Under the pieces are notes generated by a model that had not been told where the DNA came from, searched no databases, and saw nothing but the letters and a program-made list of their open reading frames with translations. The position numbers were made by a program, and so were the translations under genes. Of a stretch of 64,000 nt of DNA, positions 9,546 through 19,351 are shown one piece after another (position 1 is the stretch's first letter; each line of letters begins with the position of its first letter). Source of the DNA: Teredinibacter purpureus (lineage in GTDB: Bacteria > Pseudomonadota > Gammaproteobacteria > Pseudomonadales > Cellvibrionaceae); NCBI RefSeq assembly GCF_014217335.1, contig NZ_CP060092.1, forward strand, positions 2,869,501 to 2,933,500. Reading direction: 5' to 3'.

Positions 9546-9559
9546 GGTAACCGGTTACA
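9546..9559. promoter_or_regulatory. LacI-type palindrome upstream of the second esterase gene
   Basis: A perfect 12-bp palindrome GTAACCGGTTAC at 9547-9558, with flanks close to the TGTAACCGGTTACA form typical of LacI-family operators. It lies about 90 bp upstream of the esterase ATG. The related TGTAATGGGTTACA lies upstream of the other esterase, pointing to common control. Confidence 0.5.
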
Positions 9560-9889
9560 TTTATTCGGCATAAAAATCGTTCAACGCATTTATTGTTGCT
9601 CGTACGGTAAAGTGGTGAGCGCTAGGGGTAAGGTTTTATAACGACAGAAATGTGTATGAACGATAGAAAATCGGGACTGAGTCTAACAGTTGAAAAATAT
9701 GATTCGTAGTCGACTATGGTCGAATAAAGCCTGAAATGTGGAGGGCTATTGACGACAACTATTTTACTGCGCTAGTTAAGCGAATACATTAAAAAACGCA
9801 GTGCGCGATGTGCATAAGTAGAAGGCCGAACCGGCGCCACGTGGTTGTGGCGCGGTTAATGAGGTGCAGTAGATTATTGAACAGACACC
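9560..9889. other. Intergenic stretch without recognisable gene
   Basis: Promoter side of the esterase and 3' side of ubiV. Inverted repeat GCGCCACGTGGTTGTGGCGC (about 9833-9852) can fold and could act in termination or mRNA stability, but has no T run. Nothing else is supportable. Confidence 0.4.
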
Positions 9890-10786
9890 TTATGGTAGGA
9901 GTGCAGTGCCAACCGTGGATGTGTCTTTGCCTGCCTCGCCATGCCAATAGCCATTGCAGTCGTTATTGGGCAGGGTTTGTGGCGCAAGACCGTGTTGATT
10001 TTTTTTGAATAAATCTAACCACTGGAGGGTGTCATGGCTTTGTGGGCTAATGCGAATGATATCGATAAAATCGTGTAAGTTAACTATTTCATTTATAAGA
10101 TTATAACGATTACCTGATAGCGTTTGAATACCATTAAGGACGAAAATTGTCTCACCTTCTTGGCTGTTGACCTTTCGCCCGTCTGGGTAATTAATACAGC
10201 ATGCCTTACATTGATCTTTTGGCTTTTGTTCAGATCGCGCAGTAAAGCAGCGAGCTGACCACGCAAGGGGAAGTTGGCCAAAGGCAAATAATTCAATTTC
10301 GTAATTATTGCGCACAGATGAAATGTGCGGATGTTGTGTTAATTTCTTAATCCAGCGTTCCCCTATTTCAGCGGTGGGAACCCAGCGCTTCATTCCTTGG
10401 TCGAGTAAGAATTTTAAACTCTGAGCGTTATAACAGTTAAGTGCTGAACCACCGACAAAAGGCAGGCGGTTTTCGGCTAATAATCCTACGGCACCGATGT
10501 CATTAGCTTCTACTAAAAAATCACCATTATCGCAGTAGCGTTTTAATTGGCGTATATCCGCAGGTGACTCAAGCAACGTCATGGTGGAAAGTACCACCTG
10601 TTTTCCTGCTTCCCGCAACATGTGGGCAATATTCAAATAATCGTCTAATAGAAGTTCTTTTCGCTTCGCGCACACGGTTTCCCCCAAATAAATTAGATCG
10701 GCCGAAGAGCTGGCAGCGTTCTCGTAGAACGTAACTACGGTTGCTTTTGGCCAATAGTATAAAATTGGGCCGAGGGAGAACTTCAT
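9890..10786 (-). CDS. ubiV: UbiV, oxygen-independent ubiquinone hydroxylation protein (U32 family)
   Basis: A 298-residue U32-family protein that, with UbiU, introduces ring hydroxyls in ubiquinone when oxygen is absent. The four [4Fe-4S] cysteines sit at C39 (GETVCAKRKE), C180 (ARCFTAR), C193 and C197 (QCKACC), the same numbering as E. coli UbiV, which also supports the ATG start. It lies 35 bp downstream of ubiU on the same strand, so the two are cotranscribed. UbiT is divergent next to them. No Fnr box was found in the ubiU-ubiT spacer. Confidence 0.93.
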   Translation of the reverse strand: MKFSLGPILYYWPKATVVTFYENAASSSADLIYLGETVCAKRKELLLDDYLNIAHMLREAGKQVVLSTMTLLESPADIRQLKRYCDNGDFLVEANDIGAVGLLAENRLPFVGGSALNCYNAQSLKFLLDQGMKRWVPTAEIGERWIKKLTQHPHISSVRNNYEIELFAFGQLPLAWSARCFTARSEQKPKDQCKACCINYPDGRKVNSQEGETIFVLNGIQTLSGNRYNLINEIVNLHDFIDIIRISPQSHDTLQWLDLFKKNQHGLAPQTLPNNDCNGYWHGEAGKDTSTVGTALLP

Positions 10787-10821
10787 TGGGTTTATCCTAA
10801 AGTTTTATGCGAATTAAGTTT

Positions 10822-11817
10822 TTATTGCCACTCACGTTCATACGCGCCGAGCGTCGTTTGGCAGCCTTCAGACAATCCTTTTAGTTTGGTTTTCCAGCTC
10901 GTGTCTACACTAAAGTTATCGGGCGATACATTAAGCATATCAATGGCCTCTCGCCAAACCTTAGTGACTTGGCCGACATAAGCAGGGCTCCTCTGTCGCC
11001 CCTCGATCTTCAGCGAGACTATACCTATACGCTTAAGTTGGGGCAGTAAGTTCAGCGTGTTTAAACTGGTGGGTTCTTCTAATGCGTGACTAATAGTTCC
11101 GTCGATATCGAAACGGCCTTTGCAGAGGGTGGGGTAGCCGGCGTTTTCGTTTTCACTGTACGAATCAATCAGTACATTATTAAGCCTAGATTCCAATACG
11201 TCGCCTTTTTCAATCCAACGCACATAAGGTGCCGGTGAACAAGCGCCAGCCGTGTTGGGCGATTCACCAGTTAAATACGAACTTAAATAGCATCGACCTT
11301 CCGACATTATGCATAGGCTACCAAAAGCAAATACCTCTATAGGAATAGTGCAATTCTCGGCTAAATGCGTAACCTGCTGTAAGGACAATACTCTCGGTAA
11401 AATGACGCGCTCGATAGTAAAATTTTTCTCGTAAAAATTGATGGCCGCGGCATTGGTGGCTGAGGCCTGTACGGATAGATGCAGCGACGTGGAGGGGTGT
11501 CGTGTGCTTATGTAATCAAGCAAGCCCAGGTCGGCAACAATTAAAGCGTCTGCGCCGGCGTCGATAGCAATATCAGCCGCGGTGGTCCAGTGGTGCTGGC
11601 TGTTGGGGTGCGCAAATGTATTGATAGCAACATAAAGTTTACGTTTGTTCTGGTGTGCAAGGTTACACGCGATGTCTAGTTTTTCTGGAGTAAAATTTAA
11701 TCCCGAGAAATTCCGCGCATTGGTTTTGTCTTTTAAACCAATATAGACGGCATCGGCGCCATTGTTAATGGCCGACTTAAGCGCGGGAATATTGCCAGCG
11801 GGGCATAGAAGCTCCAT
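10822..11817 (-). CDS. ubiU: UbiU, oxygen-independent ubiquinone hydroxylation protein (U32 family)
   Basis: A 331-residue partner of UbiV. The start is set at the ATG at 11817 (MELLCPAGN) because this places the cluster cysteines at C169 (GSLC), C176 (GRC), C193 (GAC) and C232 (TLCKGRF), exactly as in E. coli UbiU. A further upstream ATG at 11859 would add 14 residues with no counterpart. Neither start has a clear Shine-Dalgarno sequence. The gene is divergent from ubiT, as in E. coli. The presence of UbiUVT implies ubiquinone is made under anoxia too. Confidence 0.93.
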   Translation of the reverse strand: MELLCPAGNIPALKSAINNGADAVYIGLKDKTNARNFSGLNFTPEKLDIACNLAHQNKRKLYVAINTFAHPNSQHHWTTAADIAIDAGADALIVADLGLLDYISTRHPSTSLHLSVQASATNAAAINFYEKNFTIERVILPRVLSLQQVTHLAENCTIPIEVFAFGSLCIMSEGRCYLSSYLTGESPNTAGACSPAPYVRWIEKGDVLESRLNNVLIDSYSENENAGYPTLCKGRFDIDGTISHALEEPTSLNTLNLLPQLKRIGIVSLKIEGRQRSPAYVGQVTKVWREAIDMLNVSPDNFSVDTSWKTKLKGLSEGCQTTLGAYEREWQ

Positions 11818-11911
11818 ATTGTAATAAACCGTTATAGTATCGTATTGGTAATGCTTCATAATGAAGGTGTGAGAAGTATTTTATCTATCTAGCGGTAAGG
11901 AGGTTTGAGTT

Positions 11912-12406
11912 ATGTCATGTAAAGCCAAAATAGAAACTACTGTTGTTGACGGTTTTCCATTGGTGGTATCCAAATTGCTAAAGTTTTCTCCGCTGTTTGT
12001 CGTGGAGGGAATAATGTCTAAATCGCTAAATGCAATGTTTCGTCCGTCTATAGCAAACGGCGATCTAGATTTTTTTAATGGAAAATTGTTGAATGTATGT
12101 GTGACCGACTTGGGTTTTTCGTTTTGTATTACGAGCGATGAAAATGGATTTAGAGTTGTCCATCATTATCGTGAATGCGATTTGTATTTTTCAGGCGAGA
12201 GTTATTGTTTTATGTTGTTGATGACCGACAAAGTTGACCCTGACATGTTGTTTTTTCAGAGAAAGATAAAGATAACCGGGGACACAGATCTTGGTTTAGA
12301 GATCAAGAATACGCTCGCGAATGTTGATGTTTGCGAAAGAATACCAGCACTGCTTAGCCCGTTTTTTGATCGCGTATCGAATGAAATACTTGCATCTAAA
12401 GTTTAG
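11912..12406 (+). CDS. ubiT: UbiT, SCP2-domain lipid carrier for oxygen-independent ubiquinone synthesis
   Basis: A 164-residue SCP2-family protein (YhbT type) thought to present isoprenoid intermediates to UbiU-UbiV. The ATG follows a strong AAGGAGG. The SCP2 core runs from about residue 40 to 130, with an amphipathic hydrophobic pocket pattern, and the C-terminal region is helical. Identity is supported both by sequence and by its place divergent from ubiUV. Expression would share the 94-bp spacer with ubiU. Confidence 0.85.
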   Translation: MSCKAKIETTVVDGFPLVVSKLLKFSPLFVVEGIMSKSLNAMFRPSIANGDLDFFNGKLLNVCVTDLGFSFCITSDENGFRVVHHYRECDLYFSGESYCFMLLMTDKVDPDMLFFQRKIKITGDTDLGLEIKNTLANVDVCERIPALLSPFFDRVSNEILASKV

Positions 12407-12577
12407 CGACAAAGAGGCCGTCACAAATAGTGGATTGTGGAGGCGGGTGCGGGTGCGGATGCGGTACTGCTGAAGAGGGTTCTTACTACACGGTAAAGCT
12501 CGTTTTAAGGCTTTCGTTGATCAGGGGTTTGTGGTGTAATTTTATTCCCTTCAACTAAATATATTCTTTGTTTTTTG

Positions 12578-12657
12578 AATGTCAAACCATAGTTATTTAG
12601 TAGTTGTTTGATTCGCAAATGTCAAACCATAGTTATTTAATAGTTGTTTGATTCGCA
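12578..12657. repeat. 40-bp direct tandem repeat (two copies)
   Basis: Copies at 12578-12617 and 12618-12657 differ at one base (12600 G, 12640 A). The unit starts AATGTCAAACCATAG and ends TTTGATTCGCA. It spans the end of the decayed rtcR frame, so the duplication repeats the final codons of that gene. Confidence 0.95.
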
Positions 12658-13155
12658 GAGGGTTTTTTAACGATGTTTTTTCTTTCCTGCTAACGTGAAG
12701 ATTTTCCTTCCTGCATCGGCCATAGACGTGGGCTTTAAGCATATTTCAATAATTATCGATAGCACTCCTAGGTCGTAATTATCTAACGCTTCAATCTTTT
12801 TGGGGAGGAGTGGCGATTTTACCTGAGCGTAGGTATCGCTGTTGAGTGCTACCCATTTCACTTTTAAGCGTTTGATTTCATCACTGACTTAAGTGGTGCT
12901 GATTCGACCGCCGTCTGCAAGCGTTCCTATTCGTGCAATACTGGCGTTTAGGTAGCGAAAGTTTGCTGACCATAACGCTTGTTCCGATTGTCCAAATTTT
13001 AGATAAAGGTCTTTGGCTGATTTTTTGAAGTGAATTTGGTGCCCTGTTTTTTTGGCGAAACGCCCTATTTCAAATTCACTATTGGCTTCTAGGTCTTTAA
13101 TTCGCTTTTTTAGTGAGGGTAGTTTGTATGTCCATAGGCCGATTTGTAGTGATGG
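12593..13155 (-). pseudogene. rtcR: Remnant of rtcR (sigma-54 activator of RNA-repair genes), C-terminal part
   Basis: The minus-strand translation matches the C-terminal third of RtcR: LWTYKLPSLKKRIKDLEANS, GRFAKK, QALWSANFRYLNASIARIG, TLADGGRI, then DAGRKIF and, in another frame, NPLRIKQLLNNYGLTF, which corresponds to the family's DRLRKYLxxFGLxW end. The frame is broken by a TAA at 12889-12891 and by a shift at the run of six A (12676-12681 on the plus strand as T). The ligand domain, ATPase core and start are missing; homology begins abruptly at about 13155, close to the tRNA terminator. No rtcA or rtcB is nearby. The 64-codon open frame at 12667-12861 is only a piece of this relic. Confidence 0.75.
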
Positions 13156-13267
13156 TTAGAGTGTTTGAGAACAATAAGTGGACGATAACAGAGGGACAAG
13201 CTTAAAAAGGTGTAAAACAATGAGTTGGAAGGTTGTGGGTCGGGTGGGGTATGCGTCTGCAGAAACA

Positions 13268-13295
13268 AAAAAGCCTCGCAGGTGCGAGGCTTTTG
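13268..13295. terminator. Terminator hairpin downstream of tRNA-Leu
   Basis: AAAAGCCTCGCA-GG-TGCGAGGCTTTT is nearly perfect and has T runs on both sides. It ends the tRNA transcript on the minus strand and could also work on the other strand. Confidence 0.85.
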
Positions 13296-13299
13296 TATG

Positions 13300-13386
13300 T
13301 GGTACCAGAGGCCGGACTCGAACCGGCACGCTTTTAAGGGCGGGGGATTTTGAATCCCCTGTGTATACCAATTTCACCACTCTGGC
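13300..13386 (-). tRNA. tRNA-Leu(CAA)
   Basis: An 87-nt class II tRNA with encoded CCA. The acceptor stem GCCAGAG pairs with CTCTGGT (G1-U72 wobble as in the E. coli isoacceptor). The anticodon arm is GGGGA-TTCAAAA-TCCCC, giving anticodon CAA. A long variable arm precedes the T loop GGTTCGAGTCC. It has its own promoter upstream and a terminator downstream. Confidence 0.95.
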
Positions 13387-13443
13387 ATTAATTCGTTCTG
13401 CATCTGTTGATCAACAGCTTCTTTGGCATTGCAGAGGCGCGAG

Positions 13444-13471
13444 ATTATAACAGCGCTTTTTGCGGGGTCAA
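13444..13471 (-). promoter_or_regulatory. Sigma-70 promoter of tRNA-Leu
   Basis: On the minus strand, -35 TTGACC (13466-13471) and -10 TATAAT (13444-13449) are separated by 16 bp. They are followed by a GC-rich discriminator (CTCGCGCC), as expected for a growth-rate-controlled stable RNA promoter. Confidence 0.75.
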
Positions 13472-13561
13472 CACTTTCTATCCATCTAAAGCATGGAAAT
13501 AGCGTAGTTTTTCCATTACCCTTGCGGCCCGCAGTACTTTTACTCTCAATATTGAATTTTT

Positions 13562-15764
<2,203 letters not shown>

Positions 15765-15878
15765 CAAGGCGTGTGCGCCCATGTTGAGGTTGCACAATAA
15801 GGTACTGTAATGGAGCGGGCTCAGCTTAAGAGTGTGCCCGCGCATGACGGCATTCCACCTCTTAAGCGCAAATGTAGG

Positions 15879-15884
15879 TATAAT
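15879..15884 (+). promoter_or_regulatory. Candidate -10 element ahead of secD
   Basis: TATAAT followed by CCCGCC, 89 bp before secD. No convincing -35 at the expected distance, so the secDF unit may have a weak or activated promoter in addition to read-through from tgt. Confidence 0.35.
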
Positions 15885-15946
15885 CCCGCCTCCTTAAAAT
15901 TAAAATGACAAGAACGCTAGCGGCATTTCACTCTTTCAAAGGGGAA

Positions 15947-15976
15947 ATGACCAAGCTTTACTGGACCCCAACATGA
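15947..15976 (+). CDS. Nine-codon leader ORF overlapping the secD start
   Basis: ATG at 15947 follows a strong AAAGGGGA at proper spacing and encodes MTKLYWTPT. Its TGA (15974-15976) overlaps the secD ATG (15973-15975) in the ATGA arrangement. secD itself has no Shine-Dalgarno sequence. The simplest reading is translational coupling. It is far too short for a SecM/VemP-type arrest peptide. Confidence 0.4.
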   Translation: MTKLYWTPT

Positions 15977-17838
15977 ACCGTTACCCCTTCTGGAAGTATT
16001 GTCTTATTCTGGTTACCGTCGTTGTAGGTTTTCTCTACGCGCTACCGAATATCTACTCACCTGACCCAGCTGTTCAAATTTCAGGCTCATCCGCCGCTTT
16101 AGAGATTACTCAACGTGATATCGATAAAGCCGAAGCTGTTTTAAAAGAGCTTGGCATCGACTATTTTGGTGTTGAGTTTGACAAGAGCAATGGCTTATTG
16201 CGCTTGCGTGAACGCGACGATCAGCTCGCTGCCCAACGAAAAATTCAAGAAGCCCTCGGTGGGGATTTTGTGGTTGCGGTTAACCTAGCGCCAACAACGC
16301 CCGACTGGTTGTTGAACCTCGGTGCAAGCCCAATGAAATTAGGCTTGGATTTAGCCGGTGGTGTGCATTTTTTGATGGAAGTTGATACTCCAAAAGTATT
16401 GGCTGAAGAAATTGAAAATACCGAAGAGTTCATTAATAAACATATTCGAAAAGAGCGTTTACGGGGTGTAGCTGTACGCGCGAAAGCGGGCGTAATTACG
16501 GTAACCACGGAAACCGACGAGCTTCGCACTCAAATAACGGGCATGTTCCGAAAAGATTTGCCCGAGCTGCAATATGAGCGTGTTGACGAAGCCGGTAAAT
16601 ATTTGATTCGTGCGCAATTTAGCGAAGCATATATCCGCGAAAAAGAAGATTACGCCGTAACGCAAAACTTAACTACATTGCGAAACCGTGTAAACGAAAT
16701 TGGTGTTGCAGAGCCTTTGGTGCAGCGTCAAGGTCGAAATCGAATAGTGGTAGAGCTGCCTGGCATTCAAGATACTGCCCGTGCAAAAGCGATTATTGGT
16801 AAAACCGCTAATTTGGAATTTAGGTTAGAAGCCAATGCTTCTACTCTGGCCTCTCAGCGAGAAAAGTATCCTCAGCGTGATGAGCAAAAGCAACGTCTCT
16901 ATGGTGATGCGAGCGTTGAGAAGCGCCCAATAGTGACGGGCCAAAATGTTACGAATGCGCAAGTGGGTTATGACCCGGATACGAGTTTGCCGCAAGTCAA
17001 TATTACGATGGATAGCCAAGGTGGCAGTGCTATGCACCGTAAAACCCGCGATAACGTGGGGCGTCGAATGGCCGTGTTGTTTATTGAATATAAAACGCAT
17101 ACTAAGCGCACACTTGACGAAAATGGCGATGAAAAAATTATTTACAGCCAAATTCCAGAATCTAGCATTATTAGCTTGGCCACCATACAAAGTGCGTTGG
17201 GTAAAAGCTTCCGTATTACAGGCTTGGAAAACCCGCAATCGGCGTCTGAGCTAGCGTTGTTATTGCGTGCTGGTGCGTTAGCTGCACCTATGGGTTTTGT
17301 TGAAGAGCGTACTATCGGCCCATCATTAGGAGCCGAGAACATTGCGCTGGGTGTTAAGTCTGTTCAGTTAGGCTTAATTATGGTGCTGATCTTTATGTTG
17401 GTTTATTACCGAGTATTTGGTTTTGCAGCCAACATAGCGCTTTCGCTAAACCTTGTTTTGTTAATCGCTATTATGTCTTTGTTTGGTGCTACGTTAACGC
17501 TTCCAGGTATTGCTGGTATCGTATTAACGGTGGGGATGGCCGTAGATGCTAACGTCCTAATCTTTTCTCGAATTAAAGAGGAGCTCGCCAATGGCGTGCC
17601 GCCACAGTCAGCCATTAAAGCTGGGTTTGAACGTGCATTTGAAACCATTTTAGATGCGAACGTAACCACCTTTATTGTTGCGATTATTTTATACGCTATT
17701 GGCTCCGGTTCAGTGAAAGGTTTTGCTGTTACTTTGGCGATTGGTATTGTCACGTCCATGTTTACCGCCATTGTGGGTACACGCGCTATCGTAAATCTTA
17801 TTTACGGTAATCGTCGCGTTGAGAAATTGTGGATATAA
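15973..17838 (+). CDS. secD: Protein translocase subunit SecD
   Basis: A 621-residue inner-membrane protein that uses the proton gradient to pull exported proteins through SecYEG. TM1 lies at residues 7-26, followed by the large periplasmic P1 domain (beginning near LGLDLAGGVHFLMEVD) and five further TM helices after residue 450. The conserved GIVLTVGMAVDANVLIFSRI and TFIVAIILYAIGSGSVKGFA segments are present. secF follows after 26 bp. Translation may depend on the small leader ORF overlapping the start. Confidence 0.97.
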   Translation: MNRYPFWKYCLILVTVVVGFLYALPNIYSPDPAVQISGSSAALEITQRDIDKAEAVLKELGIDYFGVEFDKSNGLLRLRERDDQLAAQRKIQEALGGDFVVAVNLAPTTPDWLLNLGASPMKLGLDLAGGVHFLMEVDTPKVLAEEIENTEEFINKHIRKERLRGVAVRAKAGVITVTTETDELRTQITGMFRKDLPELQYERVDEAGKYLIRAQFSEAYIREKEDYAVTQNLTTLRNRVNEIGVAEPLVQRQGRNRIVVELPGIQDTARAKAIIGKTANLEFRLEANASTLASQREKYPQRDEQKQRLYGDASVEKRPIVTGQNVTNAQVGYDPDTSLPQVNITMDSQGGSAMHRKTRDNVGRRMAVLFIEYKTHTKRTLDENGDEKIIYSQIPESSIISLATIQSALGKSFRITGLENPQSASELALLLRAGALAAPMGFVEERTIGPSLGAENIALGVKSVQLGLIMVLIFMLVYYRVFGFAANIALSLNLVLLIAIMSLFGATLTLPGIAGIVLTVGMAVDANVLIFSRIKEELANGVPPQSAIKAGFERAFETILDANVTTFIVAIILYAIGSGSVKGFAVTLAIGIVTSMFTAIVGTRAIVNLIYGNRRVEKLWI

Positions 17839-17864
17839 CGGGCCCTAATTAAAAGAGAATTCTC

Positions 17865-18791
17865 ATGAGCGATAGTAAAGTTATTAATTTTATGGGGCGG
17901 CGAAAACTTGCTGCCATTTTTTCAACCATTCTACTGGTAGCGTCCGTTACTGCCTTGGCCGTTAAAGGTTTAAGTTTTGGGTTGGATTTTACAGGCGGTA
18001 CTCTAATCGAGCTGCATTACCCACAAACAGCCGATTTAAATGGTATCCGTGCGGATCTTAAAAATCAGGGTTACCCAAGCGCTGTAGTGGCGAATTTTGG
18101 TAGCGATCAAGATGTAGTTATTCGAATTCAATCCGACGGTGAAAAAGTTGGTGATACCATTGTGGAATCACTGAAGGGAGCTTATCAAGGCGATGGCACT
18201 GTTGTGCGCAAGCGAATTGAATATGTGGGCTCTCAGGTGGGTGAAGAGTTTATGAACGATGGCGGCCTGGGAATGTTATTTGCCCTTGCCGTGGTTATGA
18301 TTTACGTAGCGTTGCGATTTCAGTTTAAATTTTCGGTGGGGGCAGTAGCCGCTTTAGCGCACGATGTACTTATAGTGCTTGGGTTTTTCGCCATTACCGA
18401 GATGGATTTCGACTTAACGGTTTTGGCGGCTGTCTTGGCGGTCATCGGGTATTCGCTTAACGATACTATTGTTGTGTCTGATCGGATACGTGAAAATTTC
18501 CGTCGAGTACGTAAAACGGAGTCATTTGATATTATTAATATTTCGTTGACTCAAACCTTGGGTCGAACGTTAATTACGTCGTTGACCACTTTGTTGGTAC
18601 TGTTAGCCTTATTTTTTGTAGGCGGTGAACTTATCCATAATTTCGCATTAGCGCTAATTCTTGGTGTTGTGGTTGGTACATACTCGTCAATATATGTGGC
18701 GGCAAATGTCTTATTGCTGATGGGTATCTCCAAAGAAGATCTAATCGTTATAGAGAAAGAAGGCGAAGATCAGGAAATGCTGCAGCCTTAG
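17865..18791 (+). CDS. secF: Protein translocase subunit SecF
   Basis: A 308-residue partner of SecD with TM1 (about 16-34), a short periplasmic domain starting at GLDFTGGTLIEL, and five C-terminal TM helices. The motifs VIGYSLNDTIVVSDRIREN and the TLGRTLITSLTTLLVLLALF stretch identify it. It is the last gene of the operon and is followed by a strong terminator. Confidence 0.97.
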   Translation: MSDSKVINFMGRRKLAAIFSTILLVASVTALAVKGLSFGLDFTGGTLIELHYPQTADLNGIRADLKNQGYPSAVVANFGSDQDVVIRIQSDGEKVGDTIVESLKGAYQGDGTVVRKRIEYVGSQVGEEFMNDGGLGMLFALAVVMIYVALRFQFKFSVGAVAALAHDVLIVLGFFAITEMDFDLTVLAAVLAVIGYSLNDTIVVSDRIRENFRRVRKTESFDIINISLTQTLGRTLITSLTTLLVLLALFFVGGELIHNFALALILGVVVGTYSSIYVAANVLLLMGISKEDLIVIEKEGEDQEMLQP

Positions 18792-18853
18792 CCTGTTGAC
18801 TATAGTGCGCTCACATTAATGTGAACCTGTACTAGTGCGTTAGTGTTACACCG

Positions 18854-18893
18854 AAAAGACCCAGCAATTATTAAATTGTTGGGTCTTTTTTTG
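18854..18893 (+). terminator. Rho-independent terminator of the queA-tgt-secDF cluster
   Basis: AAAAGACCCAGCAATT pairs with AATTGTTGGGTCTTTT across a short loop and is followed by a T run. Confidence 0.92.
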
Positions 18894-19351
18894 TTTTCTC
18901 TTCTGGGTTCCCGTGCTCGCTTCATAGGGAGAGTGATTGAGTGAGTGTTACGGTGGTGGGTATAGGTGTACGGGCGATGGGTTTAATCACTGGGAGGAGG
19001 GATAGTTATCGTGGGAGTCTTGGTCGCAGCTAGCGGTGTGGTAAGTTGACTTATTGCATCGGTTGAATGCGTTAGCCTAATGCGGTGACTGCGCTCAAGC
19101 GTGCCTGCATCACCTAACAATAAGAATAGTTCGGTAATATTGTCTTTCGCTTTACCGGCAAGTGCTTCAAAATCTGAGAACATGTGCGTCGCTCATTCAG
19201 GTGTCACTAAATTATAGTGCTCCGTCGGCGACTTAGCGGTATATAGAGATATTTGATCTAAACTGAACAACAAAACGACGCGTTGAGACCTAAGCAGCGC
19301 TGCTATTGCCCTAAATCCTGTTGATAGACACTTACATAGAAGAATCAAAAG
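18894..19351. other. Intergenic stretch with one doubtful small ORF
   Basis: About 460 bp between the secF terminator and the histidine kinase. The only open frame of note is on the minus strand (18983-19183, 66 codons), listed separately. No recognisable promoter elements. Confidence 0.5.
18983..19183 (-). CDS. Doubtful small hypothetical protein
   Basis: A 66-codon frame with an acidic, helix-prone first half (FSDFEALAGKAKDNITELF) and a Thr/Pro-rich tail. No clear Shine-Dalgarno, no family that I recognise. It may be a real orphan or chance. Confidence 0.25.
   Translation of the reverse strand: MFSDFEALAGKAKDNITELFLLLGDAGTLERSHRIRLTHSTDAISQLTTPLAATKTPTITIPPPSD

Noticed and set aside
11818..11911. 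Fnr/Anr box in the ubiU-ubiT divergent spacer
   Set aside because: Looked for TTGAT-N4-ATCAA and close variants; none seen.
12667..12861. 64-codon frame as an independent small gene
   Set aside because: It is an internal piece of the rtcR relic, starting at an internal Met after a stop codon.
13178..13450. Open frames running through tRNA-Leu
   Set aside because: They read across a tRNA and its terminator, so they are not real genes.
12407..13560. Integrated genomic island at tRNA-Leu
   Set aside because: No integrase, no duplicated tRNA end and no foreign gene block; only a decayed gene.
15947..15976. Leader ORF as a SecM/VemP-type arrest peptide
   Set aside because: Nine codons cannot span the ribosome tunnel; only translational coupling is plausible.
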